Shown: piece by piece, positions 40,690-48,253 of the stretch
How positions within the stretch are numbered: position 1 is the stretch's first letter
Layout: each line of letters opens with the position of its first letter
Source: JANNRA01 sp031401035
GTDB lineage: Bacteria > Desulfobacterota > Binatia > HRBIN30 > CADEER01
DNA: 48,253 bases
Direction: 5' to 3'
Assembly (NCBI GenBank): GCA_031401035.1
Contig: JANNRA010000041.1
Coordinates: forward strand, 1 to 48,253
Notes under the pieces: generated by a model
Seen by the model: the letters and a program-made list of their open reading frames with translations, nothing else
Databases searched by the model: none
Told to the model about the DNA's origin: nothing
Translations under genes and position numbers: made by a program

Positions 40690-42717
40690 ATGAAGAGCGC
40701 GGCGCCATCCCCTGCCATCGTTCGCGAGGTCGAGCGTCTGCGGCGCCAGATCGAGGCGCACAACGCGCGCTACTACGTCGATGACGCGCCGACGGTGTCG
40801 GACGCCGAGTACGATGCGCTGTTCCGTCGGCTGGTCGCGCTCGAGACGCGCCACCCGGCGCTGCGCGGCCCCGCCTCGCCGACGCAGCGGGTCGGCGCCG
40901 CGCCGGCGGCGCGCTTCGCGCCGGTGCGCCATGGCGTGCCGATGCTGTCGCTGGACAACGCCATGTCCGAGCCGGAGTTGCGCGGCTTCGACGAGCGGGT
41001 GCGCAAGCTGCTGCGCACCGACGCGGCGGTCGACTACGTCGTCGAGCCCAAGCTCGACGGGTTGGCGGTCGAGGTGGTGTACGTCGACGGCGAGCTGGCG
41101 GTGGCCTCGACGCGCGGCGACGGCGTCACTGGCGAGGACGTCACCGCCAACGTGCGCACCATCCGCTCGCTGCCGCTGCGCCTGCACCAGGGGCGCGGCA
41201 TCCCGGCGCCGCCGCCGCGTCTCGAGGTGCGCGGCGAGGTGGTGTTCCCGCGCCACCGCTTCGCCGCCCTCAATGTCGAGCGCGTCGCCGCCGGCGAGCC
41301 GCCATTCGCCAACCCGCGCAATGCCGCCGCCGGCTCCCTGCGTCAGATCGATCCGGCCGCCACGGCGCGCCGCCCGCTCGATGTCCTGTTCCATAGCGCC
41401 GGCGCGCTCGAGGGGCTCGGCTGCGAGACGCACTGGGACTTTCTCGCCCTGCTGCGCGGCTGGGGTCTGCGCACCAGCGCGCTCAACCGCCGCGTCGCCG
41501 GGGCGGACGCGGTGGTGGCCTACCACGGCGAGATCGGCGCCCGCCGCGCGACGCTCGAGGTGGAGGTGGACGGCGTCGTCGCCAAGGTCGACGCCCTGGC
41601 CCTGCAGCGGCGCCTGGGCGAGGTCGCACGCTCGCCGCGCTGGGCCATCGCTTTCAAGTTCAAGGCGCAGCAGGGCGAGACGCGGGTGCGCGACATCGTC
41701 GCCTCGGTCGGACGCACCGGCGTCCTGACGCCGGTCGCCGAACTCGAGCCGGTCGCCGTCGGCGGCGTTACTATTGCCAACGCGACGCTGCACAACATGG
41801 ACGAGCTGGAGCGCAAGGACGTGCGCATCGGCGACATGGTCCTCATCGAGCGCGCCGGCGACGTCATCCCGTCGGTGGTGCGCGTCCTCACCGAGCAGCG
41901 CGGCGGCCGCGAGCGCCGCTTCCGGATGCCGGCGGCCTGCCCGGTATGCGGCAGCGCCGTCGTCCGCGAGGAGGGCGCCGCCGCCTATCGCTGTATCGGC
42001 CGACGCTGCCCGGCGCAGCGGCGCGAGGTGCTGCGCCACTTTGCGTCGAAGCAGGCGCTCGACATCGACGGCCTGGGCGAGAAGCTCGTCGCCCAGCTCG
42101 TCGACGGCGGCCTGGTGGAGGATTTCGCCGATCTCTATCGGCTCACCGCCGATCAGCTCGCCGGCCTCGACCGCATGGGCGCGAAGTCGGCCGCCAACCT
42201 GGTGGCGGCGATCGCCGCGACGCGCACGCCGCCGCTCGATCGCCTGGTCAACGGGCTCGGCATCCCGAACGTCGGCGAGCGCACCGCCCAACTGCTCGCC
42301 GAGCGGTTCGGCTCGCTGGCGGCACTGGCCGCGGCCGACGAGGAGGCGCTGACCGCGGTGCGCGACATCGGGCCGGAGACCGGGCGGGCGATCCGCGCCT
42401 TCTTCCTCGAGCCGCAGAACCAGGCCACCCTGGCGCGCCTGCGTGCCGCCGGCGTCGCGGCGCGGCCGGCGGCGCCGCGACGCCGCGGTGGGCCGCTGCA
42501 TGGCAAGGCGTTGGTGATCACCGGCACGCTGTCGGCGCCGCGCGAGGAGATCGTCGCCCGCATCGAGTCGGCCGGCGGCCGCGTCACCGGCAGCCTGAGC
42601 AAGAAGACCGACTATCTCGTCGCCGGCGCCGAGGCCGGATCCAAGCTCGCCAAGGCGGCGACGCTCGGCGTCGCCGTGCTCGACGAGGCGGAACTCGCGG
42701 CGTTGCTCGGCGCCTGA
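40690..42717 (+). CDS. ligA: NAD-dependent DNA ligase
   Basis: This encodes 675 residues with all LigA modules in order. The Ia domain contains YYVDDAPTVSDAEYDALFRRL, then the adenylated lysine in EPKLDGLAVE. OB-fold and GRTGVLTPVAELEPV lead to a four-Cys zinc finger (CPVCG...CIGRRCPAQ), helix-hairpin-helix repeats near 470-570 and a C-terminal BRCT domain (GKALVITGTLSAPREEI). It seals nicks in replication and repair. The start is ATG at MKSAAPSPAIV. Confidence 0.97.
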   Translation: MKSAAPSPAIVREVERLRRQIEAHNARYYVDDAPTVSDAEYDALFRRLVALETRHPALRGPASPTQRVGAAPAARFAPVRHGVPMLSLDNAMSEPELRGFDERVRKLLRTDAAVDYVVEPKLDGLAVEVVYVDGELAVASTRGDGVTGEDVTANVRTIRSLPLRLHQGRGIPAPPPRLEVRGEVVFPRHRFAALNVERVAAGEPPFANPRNAAAGSLRQIDPAATARRPLDVLFHSAGALEGLGCETHWDFLALLRGWGLRTSALNRRVAGADAVVAYHGEIGARRATLEVEVDGVVAKVDALALQRRLGEVARSPRWAIAFKFKAQQGETRVRDIVASVGRTGVLTPVAELEPVAVGGVTIANATLHNMDELERKDVRIGDMVLIERAGDVIPSVVRVLTEQRGGRERRFRMPAACPVCGSAVVREEGAAAYRCIGRRCPAQRREVLRHFASKQALDIDGLGEKLVAQLVDGGLVEDFADLYRLTADQLAGLDRMGAKSAANLVAAIAATRTPPLDRLVNGLGIPNVGERTAQLLAERFGSLAALAAADEEALTAVRDIGPETGRAIRAFFLEPQNQATLARLRAAGVAARPAAPRRRGGPLHGKALVITGTLSAPREEIVARIESAGGRVTGSLSKKTDYLVAGAEAGSKLAKAATLGVAVLDEAELAALLGA

Positions 42718-42736
42718 GCCGAGCGGAGGAGCAGGC

Positions 42737-43712
42737 ATGTCGATCATTCAGACCGTCACCGGCGCGCGCGACGCCGCCACGCTCGGCATCACGCTGATGC
42801 ACGAGCACCTCATCATCGGCTGGCCGGGCTGGGAGTCCGACGTCGCGGCGCCGGCCTGGGACCGCGCCGAGGCGAAGCGGCTGTGCGTCGATCGCATGTT
42901 GGAGCTCAAGGCGCTCGGCGTCAGCGCCCTGGTCGACCCCTGTCCGATCGACCTCGGACGCGACGTCGAGTTCGCCGCGGAGGTGTCGCAGGCCTCCGGC
43001 GTGGCGGTGATCTGCGCCACCGGCCTCTACTAAGGAGGAGTCGGGGGCCGCCCCGTACTACAAGTTCCGCGGCGGCTTCACCGACACCGTCGCCGAGATG
43101 ACCGAGAGCTTCGTACGTGAGCTCAGCCAGGGCGTCGGCGCCACCGGCATCCGCCCCGGCGTCATAAAGGTCGCGACCGGCCCGCATCAGGTCACCGCCT
43201 ACGAGCGTGCCGTCATCACCGCGGCGGCGCGCGCCCACAAGGCGACCGGCGCGCCGATCACCACCCACACCGACGAGGGCACGATGGGACGCGAGCAACT
43301 CGCCATTCTCACCGGCGAAGGGGTCGACCCGGGGCGCGTCGTCATCGGCCACTCCTGCGGCAGCGCCGACCTGCGCTACCACACCGACCTGCTCGACCAG
43401 GGCGCCATCCTCGGCTTCGACCGCTTCGGTCTCGAACTGCTGCACCCCGATCGGCTGCGCCTCGCCGCGCTGATCGGCCTGCTCGGCGTCGGTTTCGAGC
43501 GCCAGCTGGTGCTGTCGCATGACACCGTCTGGTGCTGGCGCGGCCGCCCGCTGCCGTTCGCCGCCGCGGCCCTCGCCCCGCACTGGGATCCCCGCCACGT
43601 GCTGCAGCGGATCGTCCCCGCCCTACGCGAGGCGGGCGTGCCACAGACGAAGATCGACGCCATGCTGATCGAGAACCCGCGCCGCTACCTGGGCTCGACG
43701 GGAACGGTGTAG
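42737..43712 (+). pseudogene. phosphotriesterase-family metal hydrolase with a single-base frameshift
   Basis: The first frame gives SIIQTVTGARDAATLGITLMHEHLIIGWP, with the metal-binding His-x-His (shown in part), and ends at GLY plus a TAA (43031-43033). The other frame continues KEESGAAPYYKFRGGFTDTVAEMTESF, then VIKVATGPHQVT with the bridging Lys, THTDEG, VIGHSCGSAD and LSHDTVW with the last metal Asp. The junction needs removal of one T, so the gene is otherwise intact at about 324 residues. GGAGGAGC precedes the ATG. Products of this family are lactonases or amidohydrolases. The lesion may be real or an assembly error. It follows ligA by 19 bp. Confidence 0.85.
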
Positions 43713-43816
43713 CCCCTCTCGGCGGCGCCGCGGCAGCCGCGCCGGCACGCCGTCCGTTCGATGCCACCCCCCTGGCGTGATTGCGATTCCTTGCGATCGC
43801 GCTAGCCTTGTCGCCG

Positions 43817-44146
43817 ATGCCGCGTTCCTTCCGACCGTCGAAACGGCGACAGCCGCGTCCACCCGGTGACGCCGCGGCGCTGGTGCGCGAGGCGCGCGCC
43901 AAGGCAGAGGAGCGGGCGCAGGGGTATCGCCAACGCTCGCTCGCCCTGCACGGCTGGATCTGCGCCAAGTGCGCGCGCGAGTTCGAGCCGGAGACGTTGC
44001 ATTTGCTGACCGTGCATCACCGCGACGGCAATCACGACTACAATCCCGCCGACGGCAGCAACTGGGAGAACCTCTGCGTCTACTGCCATGACGACCAGCA
44101 CAGTCGCGGCCGGCTCGGCGACTATCTGAGCGGCCGCGACGAGTGA
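43817..44146 (+). CDS. YajD-like HNH nuclease
   Basis: This encodes 109 residues. A basic N-terminus (RPSKRRQPRPP) and helix precede the beta-beta-alpha metal fold. CAKC opens the zinc site, TVHHRDGNHDYNPADGSNWENL holds the catalytic His and Asn, and CVYCHDDQH closes it. This matches the YajD family of small HNH endonucleases of unknown biological role. It stands between the frameshifted hydrolase and the pilin operon. Confidence 0.9.
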   Translation: MPRSFRPSKRRQPRPPGDAAALVREARAKAEERAQGYRQRSLALHGWICAKCAREFEPETLHLLTVHHRDGNHDYNPADGSNWENLCVYCHDDQHSRGRLGDYLSGRDE

Positions 44147-44300
44147 ATCCGCGACGGCTGTTACTTTCTCGCCGATCGCAAGGCGGGTGGAGTGCCGCCG
44201 CGCTGCGACTGGCGTGGGTTCCACGCGTCGCATTCGATCTGGTCCGCGCTTTGCTGCGACTCGGGACACCGCGTGTCAACAGGCAGGGAGTCGAGTCGCG

Positions 44301-44783
44301 ATGGCAGGTCAGTCCGCACAGCGTATGGGCGATCAGGGTGGGTACTCGCTGATCGAGTTGCTCGTCGGGGTGGCCATCTTCGGGCTGCTGGCGGCGATCG
44401 GCCTGCCGCATCTCGACACGCGCCGGCAGGATATCCAGACGACGACCAAGCAGGTGATCGCCGACTACCGCTGGGCGCGCACGCGCGCCATTACCAGCGG
44501 CGACCACTTCGCCGTCGAATGGGTGACCAGCGGGCGCTACGAGATCCAGCGCATGAAACAACAGGTCAACGGCAGCTGGGCGGTCGACGAGGTGGTCAGG
44601 GACGTGACGCTACCGGCCAACATCTCGACGGTCTGGTTTTGGCCCCAGAAGCACGAGTTCAATACGCGCGGCATGATGATCTCGTCGACCTACGCGCTCT
44701 GGCAGCTGCTCTGGGATGACAAGTACTACGGCTGGCACATGATCTCGGTCTGGCCGTCGGGACAGGTGTATGAAGAGTACTGA
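44301..44783 (+). CDS. GspH/FimT-type minor pseudopilin
   Basis: This encodes 160 residues. The class III prepilin signal MAGQSAQRMGDQGG then YSLIELLVGVAIFGLLAAIG (cleavage after Gly-Gly, with Tyr replacing the usual Phe) is clear. The C-terminal globular domain is GspH/FimT-like. The start is the ATG that yields a normal 14-residue leader; the long upstream open frame is not coding. It is the first of four overlapping or adjacent minor-pilin genes. Confidence 0.88.
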   Translation: MAGQSAQRMGDQGGYSLIELLVGVAIFGLLAAIGLPHLDTRRQDIQTTTKQVIADYRWARTRAITSGDHFAVEWVTSGRYEIQRMKQQVNGSWAVDEVVRDVTLPANISTVWFWPQKHEFNTRGMMISSTYALWQLLWDDKYYGWHMISVWPSGQVYEEY

Positions 44784-45165
44784 GCTTCGGCGGCGCGGCA
44801 CGGGCGGTTTCTCGTTGATCGAGACGCTGGTCGCGCTGAGCCTGTTCGCCATGACGGCGGCGACGATGGGGCAGTTCCTCGTCACGCAGATCCGCCACGC
44901 CTCCAATAATCATCTGCAGACCAAGGCCTACTCGCTGGCGGCCGAACAGCTCGAGGCGACGCGCGCGCTGCGCTTCAACGACATGCTTGCCAGCACCAGG
45001 ACAGTGGCGTTCAACGGCGTCCAGTACACCGTCGCCACCGATGTCGATGACGACACCCCCTCCAACGGCCTCAAGACGATCGAGGTCGACGTGAGTTGGA
45101 ACGACCCGACAGGACCGAAGAATGTCTCCGTGTCGACGGTTTACACCGAAGTCCGCCGCTTCTGA
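44770..45165 (+). CDS. type IV pilus minor pilin PilV-like
   Basis: This encodes 131 residues. Leader MKSTELRRRGTGG is cut before FSLIETLVALSLFAMTAATMG, with Glu5 of the mature protein present. The globular part (EQLEATRALRF, SVSTVYTEVRRF) is PilV-like. It overlaps the previous gene by 14 bp and the next by 44 bp, tight coupling typical of pilus priming-complex operons. Confidence 0.88.
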   Translation: MKSTELRRRGTGGFSLIETLVALSLFAMTAATMGQFLVTQIRHASNNHLQTKAYSLAAEQLEATRALRFNDMLASTRTVAFNGVQYTVATDVDDDTPSNGLKTIEVDVSWNDPTGPKNVSVSTVYTEVRRF

Positions 45166-45994
45166 CGCCGGCTTCACCGCCGTCGAGCTGCTCATGGGCA
45201 TCATGCTCATGGGGCTCGCCGTCGTCGCGACGTCCGGCATGTTTCACGCCAGCCAGCAGCACATGCGCATGCAGACGCGCGAGATCGAGACCACGCAGGC
45301 GGCGCGCGCCGCGCTGGACATGATCGTCCGCGACCTGCGCCTCGGCGGCGCCTGCCTGCCGGTCACCGGCGACTTCATCTCCCTCGAGGGCGTCGACAAC
45401 GGCGACGAGGACGACATCACGACGCGCACCGGCCTGACCCGGCCCGATCTGTCGTGCATCCGCTCGACGGTTCCAGACCCGGCGGTGGTGCCCGCCAGCG
45501 GCGGTTCCGTGCCGGTGTTCAGTACCGAAGGGTTCGAAGCCGGTATGCGCGCGTACATCCGGGCTCCGAATGGTTCCGGCGAGTACTTCAACATCGCGGC
45601 CGTGCCGTCGGCGACGGAACTGACGAAGAGTACGACGCTGAGCCAAGACTACCCAGCGACCAGTGGCGTCTATGCGATCGACGAGCGGCGCTTCTGGATC
45701 GCCTGGTGGAACGGCCCGCGCGGCCCGCAGCCGGAGTTGATGCTGCAGGTCGGCAGCCAGCCGGCGCAGTCCTTCGCGGTCGGTATCGAGAAGCTCGACA
45801 TCGAGTACCAGCTGCGGCGCAACTGCCCGCCCTGCGACAACGTCGCCATCCCCGCCGACAACGACGAGTGGTCGGTCGTCGAGCAGGTGCTGCTCAGCCT
45901 GACGGCGCGCTCGGAGCTGCCCGACGAGAGCGGCAACTACTACCGCCGCACGCTCAGCATGGGCATCAAGCCGCGCAACCTGCTGCCACCGTAA
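45122..45994 (+). CDS. type IV pilus minor pilin PilW-like
   Basis: This encodes 290 residues. The leader ends in Gly and mature FTAVELLMGIMLMGLAVVATSG follows, with Val-Glu at positions 4-5 (shown in part). The ETTQAARAALDMIVRDLRLGGA helix is characteristic of PilW-family proteins. The large C-terminal domain, with Cys pairs such as NCPPCD, is likely to sit in the pilus tip complex. Confidence 0.87.
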   Translation: MSPCRRFTPKSAASDAGFTAVELLMGIMLMGLAVVATSGMFHASQQHMRMQTREIETTQAARAALDMIVRDLRLGGACLPVTGDFISLEGVDNGDEDDITTRTGLTRPDLSCIRSTVPDPAVVPASGGSVPVFSTEGFEAGMRAYIRAPNGSGEYFNIAAVPSATELTKSTTLSQDYPATSGVYAIDERRFWIAWWNGPRGPQPELMLQVGSQPAQSFAVGIEKLDIEYQLRRNCPPCDNVAIPADNDEWSVVEQVLLSLTARSELPDESGNYYRRTLSMGIKPRNLLPP

Positions 45995-46019
45995 CGCACC
46001 ACAACCCGGGGGAGGAGCC

Positions 46020-48131
46020 ATGCGTCGACGAGAAGACGACCGCGGCATGGCGTTGATCGGCGTGATCGTCCTGACCGCGCTGCTGATGTCGCTGGCGGTG
46101 GTGCTGGCGGTGCAGGTCGGCTCGGACACCCGTCTGCGCGGCGCCTTCGCCAGCGGCGTGACCGGATTCTACGCCGCCGAGTCCGGGCTCAATCAGGGCA
46201 TGGGCGAGTACCGCAACATCTTCCTCGACTACAACGTGCCCGAGGGCGATGACTTTGCGGAGCGGCACTATTCGCTCGGCGAGCGCGACGTGACCTACAA
46301 GCTGTCGGAGCGGGCGGGGAATCCGCAGAACATCGTCATTCCCTCCGGCGAGGTGTTCGCCGGCCTCAACGCCCTGCAGTACCGCTACATCGTCAACTCG
46401 GCAGCGGTCGACGCGAACGGCGACGTCGAGGCCTCGGTCGGGGCGGAGTTCCTGGTCGGCTACATTCCGCTGTTCCAGTTCGTCGCCTTCTACAAGAACG
46501 ATCTCGAGGTCCTGCCCGGCCCGAACATGGTGCTGAACGGCCGCCTCCATACCAACGGCAAGTTGTTCCTCAACGCGGTCAACACCCTGACCATCGCCGA
46601 CAACGCCGCGCAGCAGGTGTTCACCGTCCAGGTGTCGGCCGGCGCCGGCATCCACCGCGGCCGCAAGGATCAGAACAGCTGCACCGGCACCGTCAATGTC
46701 GACATGCTCAAGGACGTCGTGGCGCCGTTCGGCGACCTCGACCCGCGCCTCCTGCCCTGCAGCGGCGGCAGCACCCGCCTGGTGCCGGTCGCCGAGCTGG
46801 CCCAGTGGAGGGGCTCGATGATCGGCGACATCGGCAACATCGCCATTCCCGAGCCCGACATCATCAAGCCGCCCGCAGCCCTCAGCGCCGGCGGCGACAG
46901 CGATCCCGGTGTGTACTGGAACAAGGCCGACCTGCGCATCGTCCTGCACCTCGACCAGGCCGGCGGCCTGCCCGCCGGGCCGGTCGGCCTGGCGGTGATC
47001 GACGTCATCGACGCCGCTGGCGCGACGGACGCGGTGAAGACCGCCGCCCTGCACGCCTTCATGGCCGACGCCGCCTGGAACGCCGGCCTCGTCGCCGGCC
47101 AGGGGCCGAGCTCGTTCCCCGGCACGATGCCGATCTTCTACACCGACGTGCCGTTTGCCGCCGGCAGCGGCTGCTCCGACGCCACGCCCGCCTGCGCCAA
47201 CGCCACCGTCACCTCGTACACGCCGGTGCTGCCGGGCCGCCCGGGTGGCTCCGGCGCTTACAACGAGGTGATGGGTCCGGCCCTCGGTGCTTTCGACCTC
47301 GATTACCGCCGTGGCGGCTTCTACAACCAGCGCGAGGACCGCTGGATGATCCTGCTCAATATCAACGTCCGCGACCTCATCTTGTGGAACGCGCAGAACC
47401 TCAACCCGTTCCAGCTCGACGGCGACACCGATGAGGGCGGCATCGTCATCTTCGCCACCGTCGTCGGGCCGGAGTCGGGCGGCGCCAGCAACAACTACGG
47501 CGTGCGCGTCTTCGGCACCGCCGACGTGCCGCTGCCGGGCGGCATCAACGTCTCGCCCGATCCGACCGGCGTCACCGTCGCCAGCGACCAGGCGATGTAC
47601 GTCGTCGGCAACTTCAACCGCGGCACCGCCGCGGTGCCGGCGGGCGCACCGCGCCAGCCGGCGTCGCTGATCGGCGACAGCATCAACATCCTCTCGCAGG
47701 GCTATTGGCAGCCGCAGGCCGCCTGCAACGGCACCCAGTGCCGCGACGGGCAGAGCGTCGCCGCGCTCGGCGCCGCCGCCCGCAGCGCGCAGAGCACCTG
47801 GGTCAACGCCGCCTTCCTGGGCGGCGTCGACACGACGCCGGACGGCTATCCCGGCAACGCCCAGTACAACGGCGGCCTGGAGAACTATCCGCGCTTCCAC
47901 GAGAACTGGACTGGTACCAGCCTCAACTACCAGGGCTCGTTCGTCTCGCTCGGCGAGCCCGAGCACGTCGACGGGCTGTGGTGCGGCACCGGCGGCACCT
48001 GCAACATCTACAATCCGCCCAATCGCTTCTGGAACTTCGACCCCGGCTACAACAACGCCGCCAACCTGCCGCCGCTGACGCCGCGCTTCGTCTACGTCCA
48101 GCAGGTCCTCTTCACCGAGGACTTCAAGTAG
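46020..48131 (+). CDS. very large PilX-N-type minor pilin or pilus-tip adhesin
   Basis: This encodes 703 residues. The N-terminus MRRREDDRGMALIGVIVLTALLMSLAVVLAVQ resembles PilX (shown in part: ALIGVIVLTALLMSLA helix without the classical Phe/Glu signature), followed by YAAESGLNQGMGEYRN, as in PilX_N. The rest is an extended beta-rich, Cys-containing extracellular region of over 600 residues, far longer than usual PilX (about 200). I infer a pilus-tip adhesin assembled by the preceding minor pilins. GGGGGAGG-type ribosome site precedes the ATG. Confidence 0.8.
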   Translation: MRRREDDRGMALIGVIVLTALLMSLAVVLAVQVGSDTRLRGAFASGVTGFYAAESGLNQGMGEYRNIFLDYNVPEGDDFAERHYSLGERDVTYKLSERAGNPQNIVIPSGEVFAGLNALQYRYIVNSAAVDANGDVEASVGAEFLVGYIPLFQFVAFYKNDLEVLPGPNMVLNGRLHTNGKLFLNAVNTLTIADNAAQQVFTVQVSAGAGIHRGRKDQNSCTGTVNVDMLKDVVAPFGDLDPRLLPCSGGSTRLVPVAELAQWRGSMIGDIGNIAIPEPDIIKPPAALSAGGDSDPGVYWNKADLRIVLHLDQAGGLPAGPVGLAVIDVIDAAGATDAVKTAALHAFMADAAWNAGLVAGQGPSSFPGTMPIFYTDVPFAAGSGCSDATPACANATVTSYTPVLPGRPGGSGAYNEVMGPALGAFDLDYRRGGFYNQREDRWMILLNINVRDLILWNAQNLNPFQLDGDTDEGGIVIFATVVGPESGGASNNYGVRVFGTADVPLPGGINVSPDPTGVTVASDQAMYVVGNFNRGTAAVPAGAPRQPASLIGDSINILSQGYWQPQAACNGTQCRDGQSVAALGAAARSAQSTWVNAAFLGGVDTTPDGYPGNAQYNGGLENYPRFHENWTGTSLNYQGSFVSLGEPEHVDGLWCGTGGTCNIYNPPNRFWNFDPGYNNAANLPPLTPRFVYVQQVLFTEDFK

Positions 48132-48177
48132 CCGCCGCCGTGGCGACCGGCGCGACTCGACCGGCCGATGTCGCGTT

Positions 48178-48253
48178 TGGAGGGCGCCCCCCCGTGGGCG
48201 CCTGTTGCTTCGTGTCGCCGGCGCCCCATGCAACAGGCGCCCACGGGGGGGCG
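48178..48253. repeat. REP-like palindrome, copy 3, running to the window end
   Basis: A perfect 24-bp inverted repeat (48185-48208 and 48230-48253) with a 21-nt loop. The left flank reads GGAGGGCGCC and the inner arms GGCGCCTGTTGC, both shared with the copy at 7961. The right outer end lies beyond the window. It stands 46 bp after the pilin gene stop, so it may also work as its terminator. Confidence 0.9.

Overview
The window is high-GC bacterial DNA (my impression is about 70 percent) from a Gram-negative organism. It encodes a periplasmic PpiD-type chaperone, an outer-membrane barrel-like protein, lipoproteins and type IV pilus minor pilins. A secreted protein with a degenerate dockerin-like calcium-repeat pair and a Thr-Pro linker, together with an abundance of acyl-CoA enzymes, suggests an uncultured deltaproteobacterium or Candidatus Binatia-like soil lineage. 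That placement is inference from gene style only.

Layout. 1-7 kb (minus strand): small membrane protein, peroxiredoxin, LLM-type oxidoreductase, dockerin-like secreted protein, GT-C glycosyltransferase, acyl-CoA dehydrogenase and enoyl-CoA hydratase. 7-14 kb: a PaaK-like degenerate adenylate-forming protein, a DUF456 membrane protein, a second acyl-CoA dehydrogenase, a tandem CaiB/BaiF CoA-transferase, an alpha/beta hydrolase and a TetR regulator. Three copies of the palindrome GGCTAAC-N4-GTTAGCC sit at the regulator, at the second dehydrogenase and in the hydratase/PaaK-like divergent gap, so these genes look like one acyl-CoA catabolic regulon. 14-20 kb: a VapBC pair, larC with a His-Asp repeat, then a minus-strand biotin operon (bioF, bioA, a previously overlooked 51-codon membrane gene, bioD).

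20-26.6 kb is an accessory region: L,D-transpeptidase, Phd/VapC pair, lipoprotein, a DUF1566 (C-type-lectin-fold class) protein followed immediately by a broken reverse transcriptase with a MutS-I-like C-terminus, a nucleotidyltransferase/small-partner pair and a PIN-toxin relic. The DUF1566 + GC hairpin + reverse transcriptase + MutS-like arrangement is best read as a decayed diversity-generating retroelement (DGR). The polymerase has lost the stretch that should carry the YxDD catalytic motif, and no template repeat or Avd gene was seen.

26.6-48 kb is mostly core: radA, a MATE transporter with one in-frame stop, a CxxC mini-protein, ppiD, divergent mreBCD-mrdA-rodA, thioredoxin, a single-domain response regulator, a FecR/TPR-barrel pair, ligA, a frameshifted phosphotriesterase-family gene, an HNH nuclease and a four-gene minor-pilin operon. 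Three related GC-rich palindromes bounded by GGAGGGCGCC lie at gene ends (about 8.0, 18.7 and 48.2 kb), a REP-like family. Several single-lesion genes (MATE stop, phosphotriesterase +1 base) may be real decay or assembly error.
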